A DNA stretch of 64,000 nt from Boswellia sacra (GCA_013180625.2 SNVD02009897.1:62001-126000); one strand, 5' to 3'. Counted from the stretch's first letter, positions 11,767 through 24,247 are shown. Notes: generated by a model not told the origin, from the sequence alone. Numbers and translations are program-made.

Positions 11767-14020
11767 GGGAGGGAAAAATTTTCTCTCAACTAGATCGCCG
11801 GAATTACTATTTATTTCGATCGTTTGGCGAATCAGCCCCTCAAATTTACATATGTTGTAGATCGGGATAGCCTGAGGAAACTTTCCTTACTAACCCTCTT
11901 CAGAATCTGGGGGGAAGGCTTTCAAAATCGCCCAAAACCTGATGGGATTTACTATTCATCCGTCGCTGACAAGCGAGTGAACCGTCACCTCCACCGCCAT
12001 CGTGTTGATCTTGGCCCGTTCTACAACTTTTCCTTCTACACCGCCGCCCTCTTCAGCCTGCAACACCTCCATCCACGGCCCTAAAGTTTCAAAAATTACT
12101 ATTCATCATAGCCGCTCGTCGGAATCCGGCCAGTGACATCTCACCGCCTTTATAATCTGATAGATCGGGCTGAGATCTACACCTTTCATTTCTTCACTGT
12201 CGCCTGTTTCAGTCGGCAACACCACCGTCCGAAGCCTCAAAATTTCGAAAGTCACTATTCACCGTCGCCGCCAACCGAAAACTACTGTCGTGGTCACTAT
12301 TCATCCGGCCATTACTGTTCACGAACCCGATTAGATTGTTCCTCAGGTTAAACACTGCAACTTTGCTTCTTAGCCGCCACCCTGATTTCTCTCGGATTAT
12401 CGATATAAAGAGGCGACGACGACTTCGCAAGCCCGCCTTTGGTGCCTGGTTTGCTTTCGTTTTCTATCTCTTTTTATGAGGTTTTCATTGTGTTGATTTG
12501 TGATTCTGGTGATGGATCCACACAAGTCAACTACCAGTTCTTAGACTGATAAAATTAAGATCACTGATTCGAGCACCCGTTGCAAATTGAATCCGGTTAC
12601 CCCCAAGCAACCAGGTACAATCCTTGAGATCCAGGATGAGATCGTTGATGAGAATGTGGCTGAATGGCGTAGATGTCTCTTTGGCTTCTTTCCGGGATTT
12701 TCGATGCCCTTTCATGCTGCACGCTCTATGGCCATGCGTGCTTGGAAAGCTAGCAGTCTACAGGACGTGCGCTCCACAGTTAATGGATATCTCGTCTTCC
12801 GTTTTCGAACTGAGGATGAGGTTCATGCAATCATTGATCGTGGTCCTTGGTTGTTTGGAGGTAAATATATTTATTTAGAACCATGGCAACTGCATTTGGA
12901 TCTTGAACTTTCCGGTACTGAAATGCACCCAGTTTGGGTCCGTTTGTATGACCTGCCGTTTTCTTTGTGGATAATAAAAGGCCTTGCCATGGTTTCAAGC
13001 ATGGTTGGAGAACCTATCTCTTGCGACAAGATGACTTCTGATCTTTCCAAATTGGAGTATGCGAGGGTATGTGTTTGGCTGAAAGCAAATTACCCTCCAG
13101 TTAAGAACTTCGAGATCAGATGTAAGCTCTCTTCTGAGCCCATCCAAATTCGAGTTGAGTATGAGTGGCTTCCAAAGCATTGCCTTGAATGTTGCTCCTT
13201 TGGTCATCGATGTTCGGATCCAGCAAAGACTTCAGGTAAGGATAAGAAAGAGGTAAATACCTCTCTTAGCGCCCCTTTGAATAAGGGTAACAAGAATGAG
13301 GCAAATACCTCTGTTAGCACCCTTTTGCATAAGGGTAAAGAAGTGGCCAAGGTCGCTGAGAATTTGAAAGCTGTTACTCTTCCAACAAATTTTGTAACAC
13401 ATGATGTGTCCTTTAAGGCTGCTACAGTTTTTAGTACAGAGTCAGTATCAGATTCTGACTCTTTTTCTCCATTTGCGACTAACCAAGGTAGGCTATTGGG
13501 TTCCATCCGGTGTTCTACAAATCATGAGGCATCTGTTTCGTCAGGACAGATAAATACAGGGCAACCTCCTATGTTTTCTCCCTCTCGTTTGAGCCTTTGA
13601 ATAGGCTAAGTGATGAGGATCAACCTGATGGGATTGATCATACTCATTTGAACACCCCGAGTACTCCAGTAAAGAAAGGTAAGAAGGAGAAGAACAAGTA
13701 GGATTAAGGCTTTACTTAATCATACTTGATTTTTTTCTATTTCTTTATGTTTGCACCATTGTGATCATTTTTTTGTTTTCCTTTAATTGTTAGGCCATTT
13801 ATGGTCATTGGAAATCTTGCTTTGTTCAGGCCGCCTGTAGCCTTTATTTCATGTTGTTAAGGCCATTTGTGATCTTTGCTTTGTTTTTTGCCACTTGTGG
13901 CTGTTATTTTTTGATCTTGGACTTTACGTCCTAGTTGTAATTCTTGGGGTATGCCCCTCGGATTTTTGTACATTATAATTTTTTGGATCTATATTACTAA
14001 GTAACTTTTCCAAAAAAAAG
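11767..14020 (+). mobile_element. LINE-like element with ORF1 only
   Basis: The unit begins in a C-rich leader, carries one ORF1-type reading frame (12512-13701), then a 3' UTR ending in a short A tract at 14012-14019. It is flanked by a 13-bp direct repeat, TGGTGGGGGTGGT, at 11754-11766 and 14021-14033, placed as expected for a target-site duplication around a poly-A-ended retroelement. No endonuclease or reverse transcriptase (ORF2) sequence is present, so it is non-autonomous or internally deleted. The G-rich repeat is low in complexity, so chance similarity is not excluded. Confidence 0.6.
12512..13701 (+). pseudogene. LINE ORF1-type protein, DUF4283 with degenerate zinc knuckle
   Basis: The frame starts MDPHKSTTSS at an ATG (12512), meets a TAG at 12542-12544, then stays open to 13600. 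A frameshift near 13590 leads to a basic C-terminus (TPVKKGKKEKNK) ending with TAG at 13699-13701. Residues about 30-170 after the stop match the DUF4283 domain (CLFGFFPGFSMPFHAAR, VRLYDLPFSLW, GEPISCDKMT). The following EYEWLPKHCLECCSFGH is the CCHC knuckle position, but the last Cys is missing. These proteins are nucleic-acid-binding ORF1 products of plant LINEs or their relatives. The tail is rich in Ser and Lys and has two near-repeats of NTSxSxxLxKG. Confidence 0.75.
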
Positions 14021-14194
14021 TGGTGGGGGTGGTTGGTGGTGGAAAAAAAAGCTATACTCTTCTCCATGAATGAGGCAAAATGCACCTTCATATCACCAAT
14101 GAATTCAGTGGAATCTCATACCGTACAAATTACAAAAATAAAATACAAAGAATTTAAGCTATAGCTTATCATTTTCTAATTGAAAAAACTATTG

Positions 14195-15840
14195 CGTCGC
14201 ACGACTACGATGTGTTAGTGGAAGTGCCCATCATGCAAAGAAATAAGTTCTGCAATTTAGAATGTTGTTGATGATTCTTACACGAAAGGGTCGTGCAAGT
14301 AGTAGGACTAGGAAATTGAAAAATGATGAAATTTTTATGTTCACAAATACTCACGACCAGGTTGTGCAAAATTTCGTGCTATTTCTATGAAGTTCTCGTC
14401 TACCACACAACCCAGTCGTGCCGCTTGCACGACCAAGTCGTCCTAATTTCCAGATTACACTTTTTTGCACTTCTGAGTCGTGTAAGTAGTACGATGAGGT
14501 CGTCCAAAATTCTGTGATTTTTGTATTAAAGTTCTCATTTACCACACGACTTGGTCGTGCAAAATTCCAGATTACACATTTTTGCACAACTAGGTCATGC
14601 AAAAATTTTGTGATATTTTATTAAAGTTCTCATTTACTATATGACCCAGTCGTGCAAAATTCTAGATTTCACTTTTTTACACAAATGGGTCGTGCAAGTG
14701 GGACGACTAGGTTATGTGAAATTTCGTGATTTTATTAAGTTCTCATTTACTGCGGAAATGGGTAATGCAAAATTGTAGATATCACTTTTTTGCATGACCA
14801 AATTCCAGTGCAAAATTGCAGATATCACTTTTCTGCATGACCAAATTCCAGAATTAATTTTTTTTGTCCGAATGGGCCGTGAACTAATACAACATATTCA
14901 AGTCTTTGTAAGATTAGATAGTACAAATGGATTTATGTTCCAAAATCGATGCTCCAATTATTTGTTGGTGTTAGCTCCTTGAACTGCAAACAATATGAGG
15001 GATAAAAATTGAAGTATTTACCTACTCTCTAAGCCCACTCCAAGGCTTTGAATTAAAACTCAAACTGAATTTTGTGCACCATGTTAAGTTAATTTTAATA
15101 AAATTCTAGATTGCATTTTTTCTAGTCGTGCAAGATTCCATTATATTTCTATACAGTTCTCATTTACTGCACAACACGGTTGTGCCGCTTGCACGACTTG
15201 GTCATGCAAAAATCTAGATTTTATTTTTTTGCACGACATGGTTATGCTGGTAGCACGACTTAGTCATGCAAAATTTTATGATATTTCTATGTTCTCATTT
15301 ACTGAACAACCCAATCGTGCCTCTTGCACGACCTAGTCATGTAAATTTTTAGATTTCATTTTTTTGCACGACCAGGTCGTGGATGTAGTACGACTTGGTT
15401 GTGCAAAATTCCATGATATTTTGTTTAAAGTTATCATTTACTTGCACGACCCAGTCGTGCAAAATTCCAGATTACACATTTTTGCACAACTGTTGTGCAA
15501 ATAGCACGACTAGGTCGTGCAAGATTTCGTGATATTTTATTAAACTTATTATTTACTACACAACTGGGTCATGCAAAAATTCTAGATTACATATTTTTGC
15601 ATGAATGGGTTGTGCAAGTAACACAATCGAGTCGTGCAAAAAATAGGGAGCATTTGATGTTCACAATTACTACATGACTTGGTCGTGCAAATAGCACGCC
15701 TCGATCGAGCAAAATTCCAAAATTCACTTTTTTGCACGAATAAGTCGTGCTACCTGATTGTGCAAAAAATAGTGAGCGCGATTATGTTATGTAAATTTTA
15801 GCTCTTAGGAATTTTGCAAGCACGACTTTATCGTGCAAAG
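14195..15840. repeat. Degenerate palindromic satellite (GCACGAC / GTCGTGC)
   Basis: About 1.65 kb of imperfect units of roughly 100-150 bp. Each unit combines palindromic blocks of the type TTGCACGAC-n-GTCGTGCAA, an AATTCCAGATTACAC block and a GATATTTTATTAAAGTTCTCATT block (written here in parts). AGATT(A/T)CA-like words recur near 14452, 14568, 14664, 15106, 15213, 15350, 15468 and 15581. Open frames crossing it are by-products of the repeat. No CRISPR architecture exists, since repeats are degenerate and there are no unique spacers. Confidence 0.85.
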
Positions 15841-16332
15841 TTTAGGAATAAACAAAGTTTGCACCATCAACATCTAAAACAAGACATTTTATCCTGGCTT
15901 CAAAAGTCATACATAATTAGACATACACAGTTTGTCACAAAATATTGTCTAAATTAAAACAATAAATGTGAATAACTAATGACTCATGACTATATCACAT
16001 TAAACCAATTCTCTTGCCTAGTTAATGGGAGAATACAATCACAACACCATCAAATAGCACAAGCAAGGACATCAACTTTTAATCTTTCAAAGCAAACTAG
16101 AAATTGATTGACATTTTATGTGTTTAATCGAGTCGCAGAATTTGAAGATGGTCCCCAAATGGCCATCCTACTGAAATACATGAAAGACAAACAATTCCGA
16201 TAAGCAACAACTAGACCTTTGGCCAACACATTGTGAAATCCTTTTGATATTGTAGTTCATGTGTCGCAAATCAATTAAGACAGGCTAAGCTTCCATCTCT
16301 CTATCCAGTCTACTCGTTTTGTCTACTATTCC
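15841..16332. other. Non-coding stretch after the satellite
   Basis: No frame or terminal repeat was recognised. It lies 3' of the minus-strand CUE-type fragment and could be its 3' UTR. Confidence 0.3.
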
Positions 16333-16592
16333 TCAGAAGACATCGGGATGGAAACGTCTAGGTATGAAGCTGCCTTGCTGAGCCTACCTCAAGTACATTT
16401 GCAATACATAGTTGTTCACCTCGAGGGTTCTCAATTGTTCCTGATACTGCGAAAGCAACTGTTTCAATGTTGCAACTCTTAGTTTCTACCCTCAAACTCC
16501 TTTTGATGCTCATGCTAAATAGCCACTGCACGTTAAAAGATGGAATTCTCCCAGATCAATATCTGAAGTTGTTCCTTCAGCATCATATTTTC
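16333..16592 (-). pseudogene. Last exon of a CUE-domain (At5g32440-like) gene, decayed
   Basis: On the minus strand, after a CAG acceptor, the frame reads ENMMLKEQLQILIWENSIF, then after a stop RAVA and HEHQKEFEG, then with shifts SQYQEQLRTLEVNNY and IPRRFHPDVF followed by TGA at 16333-16335. This is the conserved coiled-coil C-terminus of plant ubiquitin-system CUE proteins. Several stops and frameshifts are present and the CUE domain itself is missing, so it is a fragment. A NOM1-like fragment lies just upstream in the same orientation. Identification is from remembered family sequence. Confidence 0.6.
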
Positions 16593-16837
16593 CTGTCTAA
16601 TGAAAGATCATAATAATATAAGCCAACAAAATTTGTGGTTTTGGTCGTGCTCACACAATTTGGATGCCAATATAGTGTAATATTTATTAAAAACTTTCTC
16701 TTGTAAACAACACTCGACAAGAACCTGTATAATCTCTCGATCCTGTGGATACATGTAAAGATAAGAACTTCAAGATTAAGCAAAATAATTAAAGAGAGAC
16801 CGAAAAAAAATGAAGAAAGAAATCAAGAGATACTCAC

Positions 16838-17133
16838 CTGTTTTGCAGGCAAATCCATTCTTAAAAGCTTTTCAAATGCACCAATGTAGTCCTCCCCCAC
16901 TCATTATAAGGCAAAACATTGCTCTTCTAGCATCAGTGTTCATCCTCTGTCCAACAGCAAGTTACAGCATTTTTTGGGCTTCAAAGAGCCTCTTTATCAA
17001 TTGTGCTAGCAACCTCCTCCATGTTTTCTATTTTGGCAAACAGATCTCCTGACAACCACCACTGGCCTCTTTTCTCAAGGTCAAGCAGCTTGCTCCACTT
17101 GAGTCCCCTTATTAAAATGTCTTCAACTCTTAA
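16838..17133 (-). pseudogene. NOM1/SGD1-like (MIF4G-MA3 nucleolar protein) exon, decayed
   Basis: Bounded on the minus strand by a GCAG acceptor (17134-17137) and a GTGAGT donor (16837 down). It reads ILIRGLKWSKLLDLEKRGQ, WWLSGDLFAKIENMEEVAST and IDKEA, then after shifts RMNTDARRA-like and EDYIGAFEKLLRMDLPAKQ segments. That is the region between the MIF4G and MA3 domains in NOM1/SGD1 proteins, which act in ribosome biogenesis. Stops and frameshifts show decay. It is directly followed, in the same orientation, by an exon from an unrelated CUE gene, so this is a chimeric arrangement. Confidence 0.55.
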
Positions 17134-17465
17134 CTGCAAATATCAAGTCAAATTATAGTAGAGAACTACAGAAATAAGAAAAACTCATGTACACAAGTTC
17201 AATGATGAATATTATTTCGAAACTCAAAATACGATCCTGTGGCAATTTCTGTTTCTCAGTATCTTGGCAATCAATGAAAAATGCCACGCTTCCCCACACC
17301 TAGAAAAGATCCTATATTTATTATTTGACTTAGCTATAGTCGACAGTAAGCACTAGGTAATCTCAATTACCTTCTACTTTGCTTTTTTTTCTTCTATTTT
17401 CACCAACAACTATATCCGCATTCACTTCTCAAGTGCATAAAGGGAATGATTTCATCAGCATTACA

Positions 17466-17493
17466 CACTACAAGAAAAATGAGAATAGATGAC
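17466..17493 (+). repeat. Left terminal inverted repeat of the Pack-CACTA
   Basis: Twenty-eight bases beginning with CACTACAAGAAAAAT and ending GAATAGATGAC. It is the inverted match of 26541-26568 with two mismatches, and is preceded by the ACA target duplication. Confidence 0.92.
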
Positions 17494-17669
17494 TGACACT
17501 TTATGACAAAAATCATTATATCATAAAAGGATGATGGAGTTGTGATAGAATTATGATCTATCAGACACTTAATGATGTACTTGTGATAAATTTTTTGTCT
17601 ATCAAGAATTGATGATAGACTAGTGATAGAAATTAATTCTATCAAAAACTTTATGATAGAATTTTCTTA

Positions 17670-20469
17670 TTGACCATGTTTGACTAAATTTTAAATAATA
17701 TTTTATTTAAAAAATAGTAAATGCCTTAAAAAAACCTAGAGTGAATTACTTTTCATTTTCCTCCAATAAAACTTTCCCCTACACCATCCATTTCAACCCC
17801 AGTATATTTTTTTCTTTATTCTTATTGCCTTTACCTTTTGCATTATCACTACAATGAAAATTAGCTCTATTCATTAATTTTTTTTTTACAATTTTAAAAA
17901 TTACTTGTCTCAACACACACATATACATTCATGGCAAAAGATAAATACTACTTAACTCTCTAAAATCTCTTAAAATCCCTAACTCTCACTACAATAAATA
18001 ACATATTTAGTAGCACTACATTGTAGCATTTTTATTTATTTATTTATAATGCTACTAAAAGTTTATTTTTTGTGCAACATTTTAGAAAAGAATTATTATT
18101 TAATTTTTATTAATTCATAAAATGTAAAAATATATAAAAATTTAAAAAAATGTTATTTATTTATGAAATAAAAAATAAATTTTAATTTTAGTGAAATATA
18201 ATTTTTGAAAAAAAATTAAATAAATAATATAATATTTGAAATTTAAAGAAATGAATAAATATTTATTTAAAAAACTTATAAATTAGGAATATGAAAAGAA
18301 AAAGTCACTGTTAAATAATATAATTTTAATTATGATCATTAAATAATATATTTGAGGGTTTTTTATTATACTGTCAACTATATTATTAATTGAGAAGTCA
18401 AACCATAATTTTAATAATATTTGTCAATGTTCAAATTTATCATTTCAAAATAAGAGACAAATGTAAAAATTTTGTGTATAAAAAATTCGCTCACTTTCCC
18501 TCTCTCACTTTCCCTCTTTTTATCTTTCATTTCCCTCTTTCACTCATAGACTTGAAATTCGCTCCTAATTTCCAATGCCAAATCCCTGATTTCATCAGCT
18601 CTCTCTCTCGTATTACAAGTGCCAAATCCCCAATCGAAAGTGCCCTAAAAATCTTGGCAAAATATTTCAGATTCTTGGCGTCCACACTTTGCGAGGTTAC
18701 AGTCAAGAAAAACGCGAAATCTCTGGTAAGTGCTTCCATCTCCAACCTGCGAGATGAGTCAATGTTTTTTAGCTCCTTGTTAACTTCATTGCATTTTCTA
18801 TAATCTTGAATCAAATTTTGTGTTATTGGTTTGTTGAACATGTTGCGTGCATGTTTTTAGGTGGATTGATGAATTTGAATAAAAGGGCAAAATGGGTTTT
18901 GTTTAAAATGGGTTCGCAGGCGTGCACTTCGTTTCATCACTTGAGAATTCATTTTCTTCTCTCTCTCCCTGTGTCTCTTTCTCATCTTTCAACCTTTGCT
19001 CTCCCACTGCCACAACCACAGCTGACCCCCCACACAGCCACCACTACAAGAATATTTTTCATATTTGTCACTTTGCATTTTCTTTATTTGGCGGTTTTCT
19101 TAAAAAGTGAGAAGTATAACATTGGTTTAGAAGTCAAACATACTTATTTATCATATTTGTCATTATTTATCTTTATTCAATCACATATTTATCGCAGTTT
19201 TTAAATTGTGACAAATATATAAATTCTAAAATTTATGTAAAATTATAGCAATTTCATTTTTTATTTAGATAATTATTAAGAAATTAAAATAGTAATATAA
19301 ATATTTTATTCAAAAAATATGATTTTATGGTTAAATATAGATATATTAGAATTTAAAATCTTTAGCTAAAAAATTATAAATAATAAAAAATTAAATAATA
19401 TAACTTAATGGTTAAATATAAATTTATTAAAATTTAAAATCTAAATACACAAAGTATAAATAAGAAAAAAATTAAATTTATCAATATATTTAAAAAAAGA
19501 GATACGGTGTCATTTTGGTGGGCAAAACACAAATATTTTACTGCCCCTCATTCCCAAAACACAAGGCCTTCACACCCCAATCTCAAATCCCTAACCCACA
19601 CCCGCCAACCTCAGCACCTTCTCTCTGGATCTCTTCTGTCCATGTCGCCGTTGCACCGTGACAGTCTGTGAGCTGGTTTTAGTCCACCGTCGCTGGCTAG
19701 CTTATACCCCCTTACTTGGACGTGACCCTCTTCAAGCTTGGCCTTCGCCTTCCTCGTTCACTTACAGCCACAAGCGCGTCTGTCGTCTCGAGTTGCCACC
19801 ACGGTCCACGACTGCGCTGCACGCTCCTCCTCTTCACACGACTCGCCACTAGGGTCCACGACTGCACCCTCTCGTCGTCCCTCCAGCTTCGCCAGGCGTG
19901 GTTGCTCGTCCGTCATTCTCACTCAGGTTTGTCTCTCTTCCTCTCTTTTGATTTAATTTCTTGATTTCTTGTTTAATTTTTATGATTTCATTGATGTAAA
20001 TATTAATAGATTGAATTTGAACAATAATTATGTATACATATTAATAGATAAGTTATTACATGTGATAAAGCTATGGAACACGGCAAAAAGTAGGCAGTTA
20101 GGTGGAGTCTTGTTACAAGTTCTGTGTTGTAAATTCATTTTCTTTTTTGTACTTTGTAGCTGCAAGTTTTGTTTAAGTTTTTTACTTTCGATTTTAAGTA
20201 ATCTTATAGACTTTTATGATCATCAAATTTAATATTGAAGATTGGCAGTTTTGCAATTTATAAGTGCTCAAACCTAAAGTTTTTCGGTATAAAATAGGAA
20301 TATGTTCCCATATTTGTGAGTTCCAAATGTCTGATTAATTTGTCTAGTTTGCATTAATGTATCTTTTGTTTTTCTTCCAACAGAGCTTTGACGACAATTT
20401 AAACATGCTTATATTTTTTTAATATCCTGGATTCAATTCTACTTTCTGATTCACACTTTTTGTTGGCAG
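17670..20469. other. 5' part of the Pack-CACTA: AT-rich sequence, extra CACTA-like ends and a GC-rich block
   Basis: Three further CACTACAA words that look like CACTA ends start at 17847, 17987 and 19042; the last continues GAATATTTTTCATATTTGTCAC. None has a partner end that I could pair here. A pyrimidine- and C-rich block at about 19560-19930 stands out against the AT-rich surroundings. It ends in a possible GT donor (CTCAG|GTTTGTC) and resembles a 5' exon or leader. I could not assign it to a gene. Confidence 0.45.
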
Positions 20470-20576
20470 AGATGAATTCTGGGACTTGTATAAAAATTAC
20501 TTCCATCAACGACTACTGCAAAGCGACTTACGCATCTGTCTACATGGTCAAATACCAAATGATAAAGAGTTTAAGG
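20470..20576 (+). pseudogene. Exon-like fragment of unidentified gene inside the CACTA
   Basis: Bounded by a GGCAG acceptor and a G|GTAAAA donor. One open frame reads EFWDLYKNYFHQRLLQSDLR and continues ICLHGQIPNDKEF. Its composition is that of a normal coding exon, unlike the AT-rich flanks. I do not recognise the family. By position it may belong to one of the captured genes downstream or to a fifth source. Confidence 0.4.
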
Positions 20577-22262
20577 GTAAAAGGACGTTAAATTCTGATG
20601 AATGAATTTCTGTAGTTTGGGATGAATTTTGTTGTCTGTAATTTATATATTTTTTTGTCTGTAATTTATATATATATTTTTTTCAATGAATTTGGAAAAT
20701 TTTGATAGTCATCACCGAGCACTGGGTATCCAAACACTTGGCTGATGGCCAAGGCGTTAGTACTAAAATGTAGTCTAAATTCTCAAGAATTGGCCTGCAC
20801 TTCTTCAGATGCCTATCTACCATGAGTCCCTCTTCTCTAGATGCTCATCTACTATGAGTCCCTCTTAATTGTGAACAGTCAAATTTTATTCCACTTGTAT
20901 AATAGGTGCATCATTTTTTTTTTCTTTTCAATCTTGTTTTTATTTTGTAAAAAACATGATGGATCCTAGTAAAGTATCATCCAGTAACTGATAACCGGTC
21001 TAGTTACTAACTTCTGATAGTGATTGGGTTGTATATTTTGAATTTGAGATTTAGGTGTCCTTTTATTTTGAATAAACATTTTAGTTGTCCAGTTTTTTGA
21101 TAATGGTATATTGAGTTATTTAGTAATAATTGCAAATAACAAAAAGTTACTTAGTAGTATTGCATCACCCTATAAGGATAGCTTGACTCCTGTGATATAT
21201 ATATATTCAAAAACAATTACTATTTTGTAAACCATTGAATTGAGAAACATGGTTTAATTAGGAGTCTCTTTCTAAAAGAGATGTGTAGTGCTATGACTTC
21301 ATTGAGAAGACTAACAATTCAGACAGAATGGCCCATTTGAACTGAAAGTCCTGGTTTCGTTTCCCAGGTCTGGAGTTGTCTCTAAGTCTACTAGACCCGT
21401 AGCCAAACCTACAATGAATGTGTAATGATGGTGATTCCACCCCAGGCTCAATAAAGAATTGTATTCTGTCTATTGGTATGAGGTTGTAGTCCTTCCATTA
21501 AGTTGTATTAACCTGGGATCTCATAGCTGAGCATTTATTTGGAATTGCATTAATACTAATAAGCTTGGTGATGCAGTTGAATATTAATTATTTCAGTTTG
21601 TTGGTCCATTTTGCGCATTGAAGAGGGTATTAGGATTGAATTCTGTTCACAGTGGGGTTGGAAGAATTTGCTTTATAGCTTTGTCGTTGGTAACAATCTT
21701 GTACTTGCATATTAGGTCTCGGACTTCTTTGGTATTTTTTGTTTTCAGCCTTAGGACTCTGATGGAATTTTTTTAATGATTTCACAGAATCACTTTCACA
21801 ACTCTGTATATTAGCTTGTTTAGTCTTGATCAACAAAATGAGCAAATAAGAGTTCATAGATCACACTGACAACTGAATACCCCTTAAGCATCTTTCTACT
21901 ACTTTGCTTTGCTCAAGTGGATGCCCATAATAATGTTGTGCTTGTGTTCCCTTTCATGAACTATTCATTTTAGCGGTTGAGGGTACAGGTAACTGCTATA
22001 AGTTAACTGCTATAATTGATTAGTTTAAACGATTTTGAATTGTTATGTGTTGAATGTGATATGATCTTTTATAGAATCAGGTGGGCTTCTACTTCTTCTT
22101 TTCAATTATAGTTTGATTCATTTACTACTGTGAACATTTGTTGGTGAGTATTTCACTATACTGATTTGGAACATTTTTAACATATTACGGCATGTTACGG
22201 ATTGATATTTACGTGTATTGTTGGTTGATTTGTTTTTTATTTCATTTCTTCCCCTCTTGCAG

Positions 22263-22833
22263 TCTGAGGAAGATTTCTATGTAAGATGTTACACTCTTCA
22301 AATTTTGACAGCCCTTCTCACTAATTCTCTAAATAGGTATGGTTTATAGAGCAATTTCTCTTTCCTCTGTACCAATATTTTTGGAATTTTTTTAGAGAGA
22401 GACTCTTGCTGAGTTCCACTTCAGGTTACAGAAAGCCATTCTCATCATACCTCGTGGTATAACTCGGCATATGGATATGCTCATGGATCGCGAGGTATAA
22501 ATCTTGTTATTATAGGCTTGCTTTTGATGATGTAACCTTCAAGGGCCTCTTATTTTAGTTTTCCCATTTATGTGCATTTGTTTTTCACCAACGTATGTGA
22601 GGTGTGGTTTATGCAACGTAAGAATTTCTTCTGCATGGAACTTTATAAAGGGAAATAATGAAATAGTTATGATTGTTTATAATGAAATAGTTATGATTCT
22701 TTTATACTCTTCGTTGTTATTGCCTCATTTTTATTTTTCAGTTTTTATTTTGTGATTATGCTCGTGGTTTACCTTATAGGTGATTAGAAATGAAGCCTTA
22801 CTACTTCTTACTTACTTGACTCGTGAAGCTAAG
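22263..22833 (+). pseudogene. Captured golgin candidate 6 (p115/USO1-like) fragment, three exons
   Basis: Three exons with GT-AG introns: 22263-22336 (SEEDFYVRCYTLQILTALLT...), 22425-22494 (LQKAILIIPRGITRHMDML...) and 22780-22833 (VIRNEALLLLTYLTREAK). In frame across the introns they match the armadillo-like head of plant GC6/MAG4, the p115/USO1 vesicle tether of the Golgi. The head continues well beyond this in the intact protein, and nothing matching was seen after 22833. Splice sites are kept and no stop interrupts the three exons. The fragment is followed by RECQ-type exons in the same orientation, so a fused transcript is possible. Confidence 0.75.
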
Positions 22834-23212
22834 GTGAGCTTTTTCTATGCATATTGATTGTTTACTTGCATTTTGAGGGAAGGATTTAACTTTTACAGTT
22901 GATGACTTTGGCGCGTCTACTAAATTCTGATTTTATTCGACGAGTAGATGCTAGTGGTTTTCTTGTGTTCTTTTTTTAATTTTTTGTGCTTGCTAGGGAC
23001 ACGCATGTTGAGAAGATGGAGAAGGAAAGTCTAAATGATATGAATGATAGAGATTTCTAATGTTTTGTGGAAGTCATTTTTAATACCTGATTTTGTGTCT
23101 TTAATACTGTAATCATGGAGTTAAGGTGTGCGTATCATTTGTATCTTTCTCTGTCTTAGTTTGATCTCATTCTTCTTTTATTCTTATGTACCTGATTTTG
23201 AGATTCATACAG

Positions 23213-24090
23213 CTAGGGATTTGCCCAGAAGCTGCTATTCATGTGCAAGAAATGAAGGACAAGTTGATTGCCATATCAAATGAACTGCTTGACAATGCTG
23301 CTGACCTGAGTCCAGCACAGACAGAGAAGCTTCGACAGAATAGGTTCAGTCCCTCCATCTACCCCTAATACTCTTTTATCAGTGTTCTTTTTGTTTTTTG
23401 AAAATTCAGTTTAGATTTGTTACAGAAGTGTATAAAAACCAAATATGTTAGTACCAAAGATAGGAAAAAAAATTAGGCCGGAAGAAATACATTTATCAAA
23501 GAATTTTTTTGGGTATTATAAATTTCTTTACTGCATTGCCTTGTTTTGTAAAATTCTGCACCTGGAGGAGGGATTAGAATTAAAAATTGTTAGGAGCAAT
23601 CATACTGGTGCCCTCGCAACTTTTTTCTTAGACTAAGTGGTGCCAGCATCATAAAAATTTTGGCAAATAACTTTTTCAAGTTCAGCTTCTTATTGGAAGA
23701 GTTTTCTTATGATTTTAATATTTTATTAACTCTGATGTTAAACTTTTTCTGCTTCGAAACATAGGATATCAAACATTTCTATTTTGTTGTCTTTCAGCTC
23801 CCTCCACTTATGTGTCCAGGGATAACATTGGTGATTTCTCCTCTTGTATCACTTATCCAAGATCAAATAATGCATCTACTGGAGGTAATATTTGTTATTT
23901 TACTGATTTACGCACTTGTTTCTTTTAATTTGGATCATCTTCCAGCTTCTTATCAAAGAGTCGGTGCTTTTCTCCATTTATTTGTACAATAGGCAAATAT
24001 ACTTGCTGCTTATCTTAGTGCCAGTATGGAATGGACTGAACAACAAGAGATTCTTAGGGAACTGAACTCTGCTTATTATTATTTTTTCAA
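23213..24090 (+). pseudogene. Captured RecQ helicase (RECQ4-type) fragment, three exons
   Basis: Exon 23213-23343 reads LGICPEAAIHVQEMKDKLIA then ISNELLDNAADLSPAQTEKL. Exon 23798-23884 (29 codons) reads LPPLMCPGITLVISPLVSLI then QDQIMHLLE, the RecQ helicase motif Ia region just after the Walker A exon. An exon from 23994 reads ANILAAYLSASMEWTEQQE then ILRELNSAY, the next segment in RECQ4-type helicases. The exon holding the Walker A motif is missing between the first two, and homology stops after about 24075. The source gene works in DNA repair and recombination; this copy cannot. Confidence 0.75.
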
Positions 24091-24247
24091 TTTCACTTAA
24101 GAGAACGGATGGTTAGGTATAGGAGCCTCAATCACAATGTTTTTATTCATTGTTGGCATTTTTTAATTTACGGTGATGTCTACAGGAATGATTAGTTAGC
24201 AAGTTGTTGTTGCATATCGATTGTTTATGGATTGTTTATGAGTTGAG

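Noticed and set aside
14195..15840. CRISPR-like or other regularly spaced array
   Set aside because: Repeats are degenerate, partly palindromic and joined by repeated, not unique, sequence; the context is a plant nuclear genome.
19658..19964. Three overlapping plus-strand frames in the GC-rich block
   Set aside because: Frames overlap in different phases and have Ser/Leu/Arg-rich composition from C-rich sequence; at best a leader exon.
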